Assembly: GCF_004331415.1 (NCBI RefSeq) | Contig: NZ_SJOP01000003.1 | Location: forward strand, 186,001 to 250,000 | Reading direction: 5' to 3' | Length of the DNA: 64,000 bases | Origin: Kosakonia quasisacchari | GTDB lineage: Bacteria; Pseudomonadota; Gammaproteobacteria; Enterobacterales; Enterobacteriaceae | In this document: positions 23,592 through 30,849 of the stretch, one piece after another | How positions within the stretch are numbered: position 1 is the stretch's first letter | Layout: each line of letters opens with the position of its first letter | Translations under genes and position numbers: made by a program | The notes under the pieces: model-generated | Seen by the model: only the letters and a program-made list of their open reading frames with translations | Database searches by the model: none | Told to the model about the DNA's origin: nothing

Positions 23592-24370
23592 TGACTGCGC
23601 ATATCGCACTGGAAAAAGTGTCGCTAACCTTCGCGGCAAAACCGCAGCCGTTTACTGTGCTGGAGGATATCTCGCTGGCGCTGTCGCCGGGGGAATTTGT
23701 CGTACTGCTTGGCCCGTCGGGCTGCGGTAAATCCACCATTCTTAACCTGGTGGCTGGTTTTACTCGCCCGGATAGCGGGCAGGTGCTGGCGGGCGGCAAA
23801 GCGGTGCAGCAACCCGGACCATCACGGGGGATGATTTTCCAGCAACCGAACTTGTTTCCATGGTTATCGGTGCTGGATAACGTCACCTTCGGCCCACGGC
23901 TTGGCAAACATCGCAAAGAAGAGGTCAATGCTCAGGCGCTGGACTGGCTGGCGCGAGTTGGCCTGAAAGGGTTTGAACACCACGCGCCGTGGCAGCTTTC
24001 CGGCGGCATGAAACAGCGTGTGGCGCTGGCGCGCGCATGGCTGCCAGGGCCGGATGTGCTGCTGTTGGATGAACCGTTTGGCGCGCTTGATGCCCAAACG
24101 CGCCTGATGATGCAGGAGTTACTGCGCGACGCCTGGCTGGAAACCCGCACCACGCTGCTTTTCGTCACGCATGATGTGGAAGAGGCGCTGTTTCTCGCTG
24201 ACCGCATTCTGATTATGTCGGCGCGCCCAGGCAAAATAGTTGAAGAGATTACGCTGCCGTTTGGTCGCGAACGCGATATTGAAACGATTGCGGGTCATCC
24301 GCAATACAGCGAGATCAAGCAACACGTGCTGCACCGCGTCCGGCTGGAGGCAAAGCGGCACCTGAGTTAG
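23591..24370 (+). CDS. TauB/SsuB-like ABC transporter ATP-binding protein
   Basis: Cytoplasmic ATPase of 259 aa with Walker A GPSGCGKST (about residues 39-47), Q-loop near FQQPNLFPW, signature LSGGMKQRVALARAW, Walker B LLLDEPFGALD and the H-loop VTHDVEEA. ATG 23591 shares its first base with the permease stop (TGATG); a GTG three bases earlier is also in frame. No intrinsic terminator lies between its stop and rlmB 100 bases on, but a separate rlmB -10 is visible. Confidence 0.87.
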   Translation: MTAHIALEKVSLTFAAKPQPFTVLEDISLALSPGEFVVLLGPSGCGKSTILNLVAGFTRPDSGQVLAGGKAVQQPGPSRGMIFQQPNLFPWLSVLDNVTFGPRLGKHRKEEVNAQALDWLARVGLKGFEHHAPWQLSGGMKQRVALARAWLPGPDVLLLDEPFGALDAQTRLMMQELLRDAWLETRTTLLFVTHDVEEALFLADRILIMSARPGKIVEEITLPFGRERDIETIAGHPQYSEIKQHVLHRVRLEAKRHLS

Positions 24371-24399
24371 CGGAGGTACTTTCTGCGGCGTGTGTCGGT

Positions 24400-24405
24400 T
24401 ATAAT
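24400..24405 (+). promoter_or_regulatory. -10 element of a probable rlmB promoter
   Basis: TATAAT matches the -10 consensus exactly, 65 bases upstream of the rlmB ATG. The matching -35 is poor (TACTTT at 24377-24382, 17-base spacing). It would let rlmB be transcribed independently of the inserted ABC transporter unit. Confidence 0.4.
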
Positions 24406-24470
24406 GAGCGCAAGTGATGAGTGTCACGGCCCACATAACGCGGCGAAACCGCCCCAAATGAGTACCATCA

Positions 24471-25205
24471 ATGAGTGAAATGATTTACGGCATCCATGCG
24501 GTGCAGGCCCTGCTGGAGCGCGCCCCGGAGCGTTTTCAGGAAGTTTTTATTCTGAAAGGCCGCGAGGACAAACGTCTCCTGCCGCTGATCCACGCGCTGG
24601 AAGCACAAGGCGTGGTGATCCAGGTGGCGAACCGCCAGTATCTGGATGAAAAAAGCGAAGGCGCGGTGCACCAGGGGATCATTGCACGCGTGAAACCGGG
24701 GCGTCAGTATCAGGAAAATGATCTGCCGGATCTGATAGCCAGCCTCGATCAACCCTTCTTCTTGATCCTGGACGGTGTAACCGATCCGCACAACCTGGGG
24801 GCCTGTTTGCGTAGCGCAGACGCGGCGGGTGTGCATGCGGTGATCGTGCCGAAGGATAAATCCGCCCAACTGAATGCCACGGCGAAAAAAGTCGCTTGCG
24901 GTGCAGCAGAGAACGTACCGTTGATCCGCGTGACCAACCTGGCGCGCACCATGCGCGTGTTGCAGGAGGAAAACATCTGGATTGTTGGTACGGCGGGCGA
25001 AGCGGATCACACCCTGTTTCAGAGCAAAATGACCGGGCGCATGGCGCTGGTCATGGGCGCGGAAGGCGAGGGTATGCGCCGTCTGACGCGTGAGCATTGT
25101 GATGAGTTGATCAGCATTCCAATGGCGGGCAGCGTATCGTCGCTCAACGTTTCGGTAGCTACCGGCATCTGCCTGTTTGAAGCGGTGCGCCAGCGCGCAC
25201 TTTAG
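24471..25205 (+). CDS. rlmB: 23S rRNA (guanosine-2'-O)-methyltransferase RlmB
   Basis: SPOUT-class methyltransferase that methylates the ribose of G2251 in the 23S P-loop. The 244 aa have the N-terminal L30e-like substrate-binding domain (about 1-75) and the C-terminal knot domain with the three motifs [23 protein letters not shown] and [14 protein letters not shown]. In E. coli it directly follows rnr; here the inserted five-gene unit separates them. Confidence 0.96.
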   Translation: MSEMIYGIHAVQALLERAPERFQEVFILKGREDKRLLPLIHALEAQGVVIQVANRQYLDEKSEGAVHQGIIARVKPGRQYQENDLPDLIASLDQPFFLILDGVTDPHNLGACLRSADAAGVHAVIVPKDKSAQLNATAKKVACGAAENVPLIRVTNLARTMRVLQEENIWIVGTAGEADHTLFQSKMTGRMALVMGAEGEGMRRLTREHCDELISIPMAGSVSSLNVSVATGICLFEAVRQRAL

Positions 25206-25223
25206 GCTTCTAACGACCGGTAA

Positions 25224-25252
25224 AACCACCCTTATTCGGGTGGTTTTTTTTG
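25224..25252 (+). terminator. Intrinsic terminator after rlmB
   Basis: AACCACCC and GGGTGGTT pair around a short TTATTC loop and run into an eight-T tract. It ends 18-46 bases after the rlmB stop. Confidence 0.9.
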
Positions 25253-25331
25253 CTCTGAAGACTGGTAGAATTTGCCGGCAGATATTTTCTCTTTTTACTT
25301 TTATTGCGATGGAATAATCAGGATATAAATA

Positions 25332-25733
25332 ATGGCATGGACTGTAGAGACACTGAGCGCGGCATTATTGCAATCAACGACGCTTAATTTAACTATTCAA
25401 CATGAAGCCGATGCGTTAATTATCAAGCTGGATGACTACGGCGATTTGCAATTAAATCTGTTACTGACTTCCCGGCAGATAATTATTGAAACCTATATTT
25501 GTCCTTTAAGTGAAATTAAACAGCAGGATGCTTTTAACGTTTTCCTGCTGCGCAATCAAAAACTCTTACCTTTATCTTCTGTTGGCATCTCGCCTGTCGG
25601 TGGGGAAGAGTATTATGTCGCCTTCGGCGCGCTGTCGCTTAACTCCTCGCTCGACGATATCCTGCTCGAAATCTCCACGCTTGCGCAAAACGCGCTGGAT
25701 CTTGCTGAACTAACCGATGGTTTTACCCAATAA
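25332..25733 (+). CDS. yjfI: YjfI family protein (DUF2170)
   Basis: Acidic cytoplasmic protein of 133 aa matching E. coli YjfI. No signal peptide or membrane segment is visible. It contains the conserved FNVFLLRNQKLLPLSSVGI and EYYVAFGALS stretches. DUF2170 genes accompany PspA-family genes in many bacteria; the function is not established. First gene of the yjfI-J-K-L-M-C cluster, ending 20 bases before yjfJ. Confidence 0.88.
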   Translation: MAWTVETLSAALLQSTTLNLTIQHEADALIIKLDDYGDLQLNLLLTSRQIIIETYICPLSEIKQQDAFNVFLLRNQKLLPLSSVGISPVGGEEYYVAFGALSLNSSLDDILLEISTLAQNALDLAELTDGFTQ

Positions 25734-25753
25734 CATTGTCAGGGAGTGGTTGT

Positions 25754-26452
25754 ATGGGAATTTTAAAAAGCTTGTTTACGCTGGGTAAATCCTTTATTGC
25801 TCAGGCGGAAGAGTCGATTGAAGAGACGCAGGGTGTGCGCATGCTGGAGCAGCATATCCGCGACGCGCGCGCTGAGCTGGATAAAGCAGGTAAATCCCGC
25901 GTCGACCTGCTGGCACGCGTTAAGTTGAGCAACGACAAACTCAACGATTTACGCGAACGTAAGGAAAGCCTCGAAGCCCGCGCGCTGGAAGCAATGGCGA
26001 AAAATGTGGACGCCGGTTTGCTGAATGAAGTCGCCAGCGAAATTGCCCGTCTGGAAAATACCCTTGCGGCGGAAGAGCAAGTGCTGGCGAACCTTGAAAG
26101 GTCGCGCGATGCCGTTGAAAAAGCGGTGACCGCCACCGCGCAACGTATTGAGCAGTTTGAGCAGCAACTGGAAGTGATTAAAGCCACCGATGCGATGCAG
26201 CGCGCGCAACAGGCTGTCACCACCTCTACCGTAGGCGCGTCAAACAACGTGGCGACGGCGGCAGAGTCCCTGAAACGCCTGCAGGCGCGTCAGGCTGAAC
26301 GCCAGGCCCGACTGAACGCGGCAACGCAGCTTGAGAAAGTGGCAGACGGGCGCGATCTTGATGAAAAACTGGCGCAGGCCGGTATTGGCGGCAGTGATAA
26401 AACCTCTGCACAGGATGTGCTGGCGCGTCTGCAACAGCAACAAAAACCGTGA
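25754..26452 (+). CDS. yjfJ: PspA/IM30 family protein YjfJ
   Basis: A 232-aa coiled-coil protein of the PspA/IM30 (ESCRT-III-like) superfamily, related to the phage-shock protein that coats damaged membranes. It has an amphipathic N-terminus (MGILKSLFTLGKSF) followed by nearly continuous heptad-rich helix with ERKESLEARALEAM and RLENTLAAEEQ. The ATG at 25754 gives the family start; an upstream alternative adds six non-conserved residues. Its last stop base is the first base of the yjfK ATG. Confidence 0.9.
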   Translation: MGILKSLFTLGKSFIAQAEESIEETQGVRMLEQHIRDARAELDKAGKSRVDLLARVKLSNDKLNDLRERKESLEARALEAMAKNVDAGLLNEVASEIARLENTLAAEEQVLANLERSRDAVEKAVTATAQRIEQFEQQLEVIKATDAMQRAQQAVTTSTVGASNNVATAAESLKRLQARQAERQARLNAATQLEKVADGRDLDEKLAQAGIGGSDKTSAQDVLARLQQQQKP

Positions 26453-27111
26453 TGCTCTCTTTTCTGAAAAATCTGCTGGGGCGGCCTGATGCGGCGGCCC
26501 CGGTAAGAGGTCCGCTTGGGTTGCATCTGCACGCGGGTTTCACCATTGATACGCTGCTGTTCCGCCTGTGCGAAGACGATTTGCTGGTTCAGCTTCCCGG
26601 CGAAGAGTACACCATTGGCGCGTGCGGTTCGTTCGATCTCGGCGCCGGATGCATGATTCATCGCTACTACACAACGGGCGATGAGTTCCTGCAAATCAGC
26701 ACCTCCGGCGGCCTGGAAACGCACAACATTGATGACATCAAACTGTTTGTGTATGAAGAGAGCGCGGGGGTTTCCGGTGAAAAAGCCTGGCGCGATATGC
26801 TGAGCGCAAACGCGATGGGTAAGCCCGCGCTACGTTGGCGCGATTGCCAGTGGCAGCGCGTGTTTAACGCTGAAGAGCGGGGCGATATCGAACCGGTCTA
26901 CACATTGGAAACCGTCAACAACCACGCTGGCGCAAGCTGGGAAGTCCACAATTTTATGATGGCGTACCAGCGCGAAGTTACCGCTGACGTTTTTGAATAT
27001 TTGCTGTTGAATGGCGAAGAGACATTCAATGGGCAAAACCAGCCGGAATGGATCTACTCGCGCGCGCTGGGGGTGGATATTCCCCTGACATCCTTAAAGG
27101 TCATTGGTTAA
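26452..27111 (+). CDS. yjfK: YjfK family protein (DUF2491)
   Basis: A 219-aa protein matching E. coli YjfK end to end, including the closing YSRALGVDIPLTSLKVIG. No membrane segment is seen; it is mixed alpha/beta with many aromatic residues. TGATG coupling to yjfJ suggests that the two products act together. The DUF2491 family has no established activity. A GTG three bases upstream is an alternative start. Confidence 0.88.
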   Translation: MLSFLKNLLGRPDAAAPVRGPLGLHLHAGFTIDTLLFRLCEDDLLVQLPGEEYTIGACGSFDLGAGCMIHRYYTTGDEFLQISTSGGLETHNIDDIKLFVYEESAGVSGEKAWRDMLSANAMGKPALRWRDCQWQRVFNAEERGDIEPVYTLETVNNHAGASWEVHNFMMAYQREVTADVFEYLLLNGEETFNGQNQPEWIYSRALGVDIPLTSLKVIG

Positions 27112-27125
27112 TTATGGGAGTAGAC

Positions 27126-27524
27126 ATGCATATTCTGGGGGCGCTACTGGCGTTTTGCTCTTATTTCTTTATTGGCATTGCGATGGTGCTCTGTTTTCTT
27201 TTTGTTTATACGCGCATTACCCCACACGATGAATGGCGATTAATTAAAGAGAACAATGTCGCCGCCTCGTTAGCGTTTAGTGGTTCGCTGCTGGGCTATA
27301 TTATTCCGCTCTCGAGTGCTGCCATTAACTCGGTGAGTATTCCGGATTATCTCATCTGGGGTGTTATTGCGCTGGTGGTGCAATTACTTGTTTACGGCGG
27401 TGTTCGTCTTTATATGCCGAAACTGAGTGACAAGATAATTAATAGCAATACTGCCGCCGGGTTATTTATGGGGGCGGCGGCACTGGCGGGCGGGATTTTT
27501 AATGCCGCCTGCATGACGTGGTAA
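27126..27524 (+). CDS. yjfL: Inner-membrane protein YjfL (DUF350)
   Basis: A 132-aa protein with four hydrophobic segments at roughly 3-27, 48-68, 74-93 and 110-130. It matches the DUF350 family, whose paired helices occur in membrane proteins genetically linked to PspA-like and ATP-grasp proteins. The ATG at 27126 gives MHILGALLAF, as in E. coli MHILDSLLAF. Function unknown; a membrane platform for the cluster is inference. Confidence 0.88.
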   Translation: MHILGALLAFCSYFFIGIAMVLCFLFVYTRITPHDEWRLIKENNVAASLAFSGSLLGYIIPLSSAAINSVSIPDYLIWGVIALVVQLLVYGGVRLYMPKLSDKIINSNTAAGLFMGAAALAGGIFNAACMTW

Positions 27525-27533
27525 TGGAACATC

Positions 27534-28160
27534 ATGGCCAGAAAGCGACCAAATCGGCAAAAAAATCCCCTTCTTTCGCCTGCGCAGAGCCGCGCCCAGC
27601 GGCCGATTTTCAGCCAGCCGAAAGAGCGTAAAAGCGGGCAGTACCTGACGCTGGCGATTATGGGTGGCGCAGCTTTTTTTGCTTTAAAAGGCTGCAACGA
27701 TCATAAAGACGATAACGACGGTGACGGGGTGTATTACACCTCGCAGCAGGATTGTGTTGACGATGGTAACACCGCGCAGGTGTGTAACGATGCGTGGAAT
27801 AATGCGCGCATGAACTTTGAGCAAGAGATCCCGCGCAATATGTCGCAGCCGTATTGCGTACAGCAATACGATAATTGCTACTACGACAATATTGGCCAGC
27901 GCTGGATGCCGGTGCTCAGTGGTTTTCTGCTCAGTAAAGCCTTGCGCAAAGACCGGGATGAGCAATACAGCTACAGCAGCGGCGGAAGTACCTACGCTTC
28001 CCGCCCGGTGTGGCGCAACCGCGACGGAGATTACAGCTGGCGCTCCGGTGGAACCAGCAGTGCGAGCAGCCATTATGGCTACACCACCAAAAAGGCAACC
28101 ACCTCATCACGTGGCGGTTTTGGGCGCTCTTCCAGCGCGCGCGGAAGCTGGGGAGGCTAA
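27534..28160 (+). CDS. yjfM: YjfM family protein (DUF1190)
   Basis: A 208-aa protein with a basic N-terminus (MARKRPNRQKN), one hydrophobic stretch (about 38-52, LTLAIMGGAAFFAL), then an exported-looking region with six Cys (GCNDHKDDNDGDG, DCVDDG, VCNDAW, YCVQQYDNCYYD) and a Ser/Gly/Tyr-rich tail ending GSWGG. The low-complexity tail and cysteines suggest an envelope location. It matches the DUF1190 family (YgiB-like). No function is known. It ends two bases before yjfC. Confidence 0.85.
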   Translation: MARKRPNRQKNPLLSPAQSRAQRPIFSQPKERKSGQYLTLAIMGGAAFFALKGCNDHKDDNDGDGVYYTSQQDCVDDGNTAQVCNDAWNNARMNFEQEIPRNMSQPYCVQQYDNCYYDNIGQRWMPVLSGFLLSKALRKDRDEQYSYSSGGSTYASRPVWRNRDGDYSWRSGGTSSASSHYGYTTKKATTSSRGGFGRSSSARGSWGG

Positions 28161-28162
28161 CG

Positions 28163-29326
28163 ATGCTGCGTCATGATGTTGCTGTGCGCCCGGACCTCGA
28201 GCGGATCGCCCGCGATCACGGTTTCGACTTCCATATTATTGATAATGAAATCTACTGGGATGAGAGCCGGGCGTACCGTTTTACGTTGCGCCAGATTGAA
28301 GAGCAGATCGAAAAGCCGACCGCTGAACTGCATCAAATGTGCCTTGAGGTAGTGGATCGCGCCGTGGCGGACGAGGCGATCCTTCGCCAACTGGCGATCC
28401 CGCCGCTGTACTGGGATGCGATTGCCGAAAGCTGGCGTAACCGCGATCCGTCGCTCTACGGGCGGATGGATTTCGTCTGGTGCGGCAAAGACCCGGTGAA
28501 ATTGCTCGAATACAACGCCGATACGCCGACGTCGCTGTACGAATCGGCTTACTTCCAGTGGCTGTGGATGGAGGATGCGCGGCGTAACGGTACGCTCCCG
28601 CGCGACGCCGATCAGTACAATGCCATTCAGGACAAGTTGATTGCCCGTTTCGCCGAAATCCAGAGCCGTAATCCGCTCTACTTCTGCTGCTGTAAAGGAA
28701 CCGAGGAAGATCGCGGCACGGTGCTCTATCTTGAGGATTGCGCCCGCCAGGCTGGCCTCGATACGCGGTTTATTTATATCGAAGATGTTGGGTTGGGGCT
28801 GGGCGGTGTATTGACGGATCTGGATGATAACGTCATTCGCCAGGTGTTTAAGCTCTACCCACTCGAATGGATGATGCGCGACGAAAACGGCCCATTGCTG
28901 TGTAAACGCCGCGAGCAGTGGCTGGAACCGTTGTGGAAAAGCGTGCTCAGCAATAAGGGGCTATTGCCGCTGCTGTGGCGTTACTTCCCCAATCATCCGA
29001 ACCTACTGCCCGCCTGGTTTGACGGGGAAAAACCACAAATCGCGGCGGGAACGAGCTATGTGCGCAAACCGCTGTTTTCCCGCGAAGGTGGCAATGTCAC
29101 CCTCTTCGACGGGGCGCATAACGTGATTGACCATGAAGAGGGCGACTACGGTGAAGAACCGATGATCTACCAGGCTTTTCAGCCGCTGCCGCGCTTTGGC
29201 GACAGCTACACGCTGATTGGCAGTTGGGTGGTAGACGATGAAGCCGTTGGCATGGGCATCCGCGAAGATTGCACCCTGATTACCAAAGATACGTCGCGGT
29301 TTGTGCCGCATTACATCGCCGGGTAA
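28163..29326 (+). CDS. yjfC: Putative ATP-grasp acid-amine ligase YjfC (glutathionylspermidine synthase-like)
   Basis: A 387-aa protein equal in length to E. coli YjfC and related to the synthetase half of glutathionylspermidine synthase. Visible family segments are GRMDFVWCG, KLLEYNADTPTSLYESAYFQW, and the ATP-grasp part YVRKPLFSREGGNV near residues 300-315. Relatives join a carboxyl group to an amine with ATP. The natural substrate is unknown. Being last in a membrane cluster (PspA-like, DUF350, DUF1190), it may modify a peptide or membrane protein with an amine; that is inference. ATG 28163 follows GGGGAGGC. Confidence 0.85.
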   Translation: MLRHDVAVRPDLERIARDHGFDFHIIDNEIYWDESRAYRFTLRQIEEQIEKPTAELHQMCLEVVDRAVADEAILRQLAIPPLYWDAIAESWRNRDPSLYGRMDFVWCGKDPVKLLEYNADTPTSLYESAYFQWLWMEDARRNGTLPRDADQYNAIQDKLIARFAEIQSRNPLYFCCCKGTEEDRGTVLYLEDCARQAGLDTRFIYIEDVGLGLGGVLTDLDDNVIRQVFKLYPLEWMMRDENGPLLCKRREQWLEPLWKSVLSNKGLLPLLWRYFPNHPNLLPAWFDGEKPQIAAGTSYVRKPLFSREGGNVTLFDGAHNVIDHEEGDYGEEPMIYQAFQPLPRFGDSYTLIGSWVVDDEAVGMGIREDCTLITKDTSRFVPHYIAG

Positions 29327-29332
29327 TGCACC

Positions 29333-29358
29333 GCCCGGCAAGCGCAACGCTGCCGGGC
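29333..29358. repeat. REP-like inverted repeat
   Basis: GCCCGGCA, ten bases AGCGCAACGC, then TGCCGGGC form an 8-bp stem resembling enterobacterial REP elements. It lies in the 40-base gap between the convergent genes yjfC and the MFS gene and may act as a transcript-end stabiliser. Single copy here. Confidence 0.5.
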
Positions 29359-29366
29359 AACGAACG

Positions 29367-30656
29367 TTACTCTTCGAGCGAGCGCAAATGGTCATCTTTT
29401 TTGAGCGTCATCAGCGCCACAATGCTGACCAGCGCCGTTGCCATTACGTAATAGGCCGGGATGTCGACATTGCCCGTCTCTTTGATAAGACCGGTGATGA
29501 TTAACCCCGCGCAGCCGGAGAAAAGCGCGTTCGACAGCGAATAAGCCAGCCCAAGCCCGGTATAGCGCACGCGGGTTGGAAACATCTCCGCAAGCATCGC
29601 CGGACCTGGCCCTGCCAGCATACCGACCAACCCGCCTGCCACTAGCACCACCACCGCTTTTATCGCCAGCGTGCTTGATTCCGCCTGCAAGATTTTCAGC
29701 AACGGCAATGCCAGGATCAGTAGCAGCGCAGTGGCAATCACCATCACCGCGCGACGCCCGATGCGATCGCTCAGGATGCCGGAGGGAATAATCGTCAGCG
29801 CAAAGCCAATATTGGATATCACCGCAATCAGTAGCGCCTGATTAAAGCCCGTGTGCAGCGCCGACTGTAAATACGCGGGCATGATAACAAGGTAGGTATA
29901 ACCGGCGGCAGACCACACCATCACCCGGCCAATACCCATAAAGATGGCTTTAAACGTGTCGTTGAGCCGGGCGCGTTCGGCAACGGGGTGCGCCTGCTGT
30001 TGCACAAAACTAGGCGTCTCTTCCATGCTCACCCGAAGCCACAGCGCGACAACGCCCATCGGCAGCGCAAGGAAGAAGGGGATGCGCCAGCCCCAGTCAT
30101 GCAATGCTTCTGGCGTCAGCAACGCGGAAAGCAGCGCCACAATTCCGGCACCTGCCAGCAGCCCCAGCGCCACGGTAAAAGATTGCCATGCGCCATACAG
30201 CCCGCGTTTGCCGCGCGGCGCGAACTCCGTCATCAGTGATACTGCGCCACCGTATTCGCCCCCGGCAAACAAACCCTGCAAAATGCGCAAACCGGTGATG
30301 ATGAGCGGCGCGGCGACGCCAATGCTGGCATACACCGGAACCAGACCTATTGCGGCGGTAGCGAGCGTCATCATCACCAGCACGATAATCAGCGTCGGTT
30401 TGCGACCAATCCGGTCACCGATACGGCCGAACACCATTGCCCCCAGCGGGCGAAAGAAAAAGGCGACGGCAAAGGAGGCGTAAGTCAGGATCAGGCTGGT
30501 CAGCCCCGTTTCGCCCGAGAGCTGAAAGAAATTCTTCGCAATAACGGTCGCGAGAAAGCCGTAGACCGCGAATTCGTACCACTCGATAAAGTTGCCGATC
30601 GAGCCTGCAATTAAAGCGCGCTTGTGCGCATTCGGTGCACGTTGGGAAGCTGGCAT
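29367..30656 (-). CDS. MHS-family MFS transporter (ProP/ShiA-like)
   Basis: A 429-aa major facilitator of the metabolite:H+ symporter family with about 12 membrane segments. The family start IGNFIEWYEFAVYGF (about 20-34) and the loop 2-3 motif GRIGDRIGRKP are both clear; a second copy of the loop motif (SDRIGRRAV) lies in the C-terminal half. Substrates in this family include proline/betaine, shikimate, alpha-ketoglutarate and aromatic acids; none can be assigned. ATG 30656 was preferred over a TTG six codons upstream because AAAGAGA precedes it. E. coli K-12 has no gene between yjfC and aidB, so this is accessory. It is divergent from aidB. Confidence 0.85.
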   Translation of the reverse strand: MPASQRAPNAHKRALIAGSIGNFIEWYEFAVYGFLATVIAKNFFQLSGETGLTSLILTYASFAVAFFFRPLGAMVFGRIGDRIGRKPTLIIVLVMMTLATAAIGLVPVYASIGVAAPLIITGLRILQGLFAGGEYGGAVSLMTEFAPRGKRGLYGAWQSFTVALGLLAGAGIVALLSALLTPEALHDWGWRIPFFLALPMGVVALWLRVSMEETPSFVQQQAHPVAERARLNDTFKAIFMGIGRVMVWSAAGYTYLVIMPAYLQSALHTGFNQALLIAVISNIGFALTIIPSGILSDRIGRRAVMVIATALLLILALPLLKILQAESSTLAIKAVVVLVAGGLVGMLAGPGPAMLAEMFPTRVRYTGLGLAYSLSNALFSGCAGLIITGLIKETGNVDIPAYYVMATALVSIVALMTLKKDDHLRSLEE

Positions 30657-30679
30657 TGGGATTCTCTTTGGCAAGGTGA

Positions 30680-30692
30680 GAATAAATTATTC
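30680..30692. promoter_or_regulatory. AT-rich palindrome between MFS gene and aidB
   Basis: GAATAAATTATTC is a perfect 13-base palindrome 24 bases upstream of the MFS start. TTATTC recurs twice more within the next 40 bases. It could be an operator for the transporter gene or just AT-rich promoter DNA. Confidence 0.3.
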
Positions 30693-30732
30693 ATCAATAA
30701 TCTTATTCATGAAATATATTATTCTTATATTG

Positions 30733-30748
30733 TGTGAGCCGTTTCACG
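30733..30748. promoter_or_regulatory. CRP-like site between MFS gene and aidB
   Basis: TGTGAGCCGTTTCACG matches the CRP core TGTGA-N6-TCACA at 9 of 10 positions. It lies 77 bases upstream of the MFS start and 102 upstream of aidB, so it could activate either gene. The sequence match is seen; regulation is inferred. Confidence 0.55.
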
Positions 30749-30849
30749 AATGATTGTCGCCAAATCGCGGCCTTGTGAGCCCACTCCCATGCAGCGTTCG
30801 CGCAGGCTGTCCATACTTATCTTCATTGCCATTGAAGGAGGGACACACG

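Noticed and set aside
20002..24370. Considered whether the inserted unit is a mobile element.
   Set aside because: I see no integrase, transposase, flanking direct repeats or tRNA attachment site; a clean junction after the rnr terminator points to older homologous exchange or ancestral presence.
24414..24427. GTGATGAGTGTCAC downstream of the rlmB -10, resembling a CRP core.
   Set aside because: Only 8 of 10 core positions fit, and the location just after the promoter of a constitutive rRNA methyltransferase makes it unconvincing.
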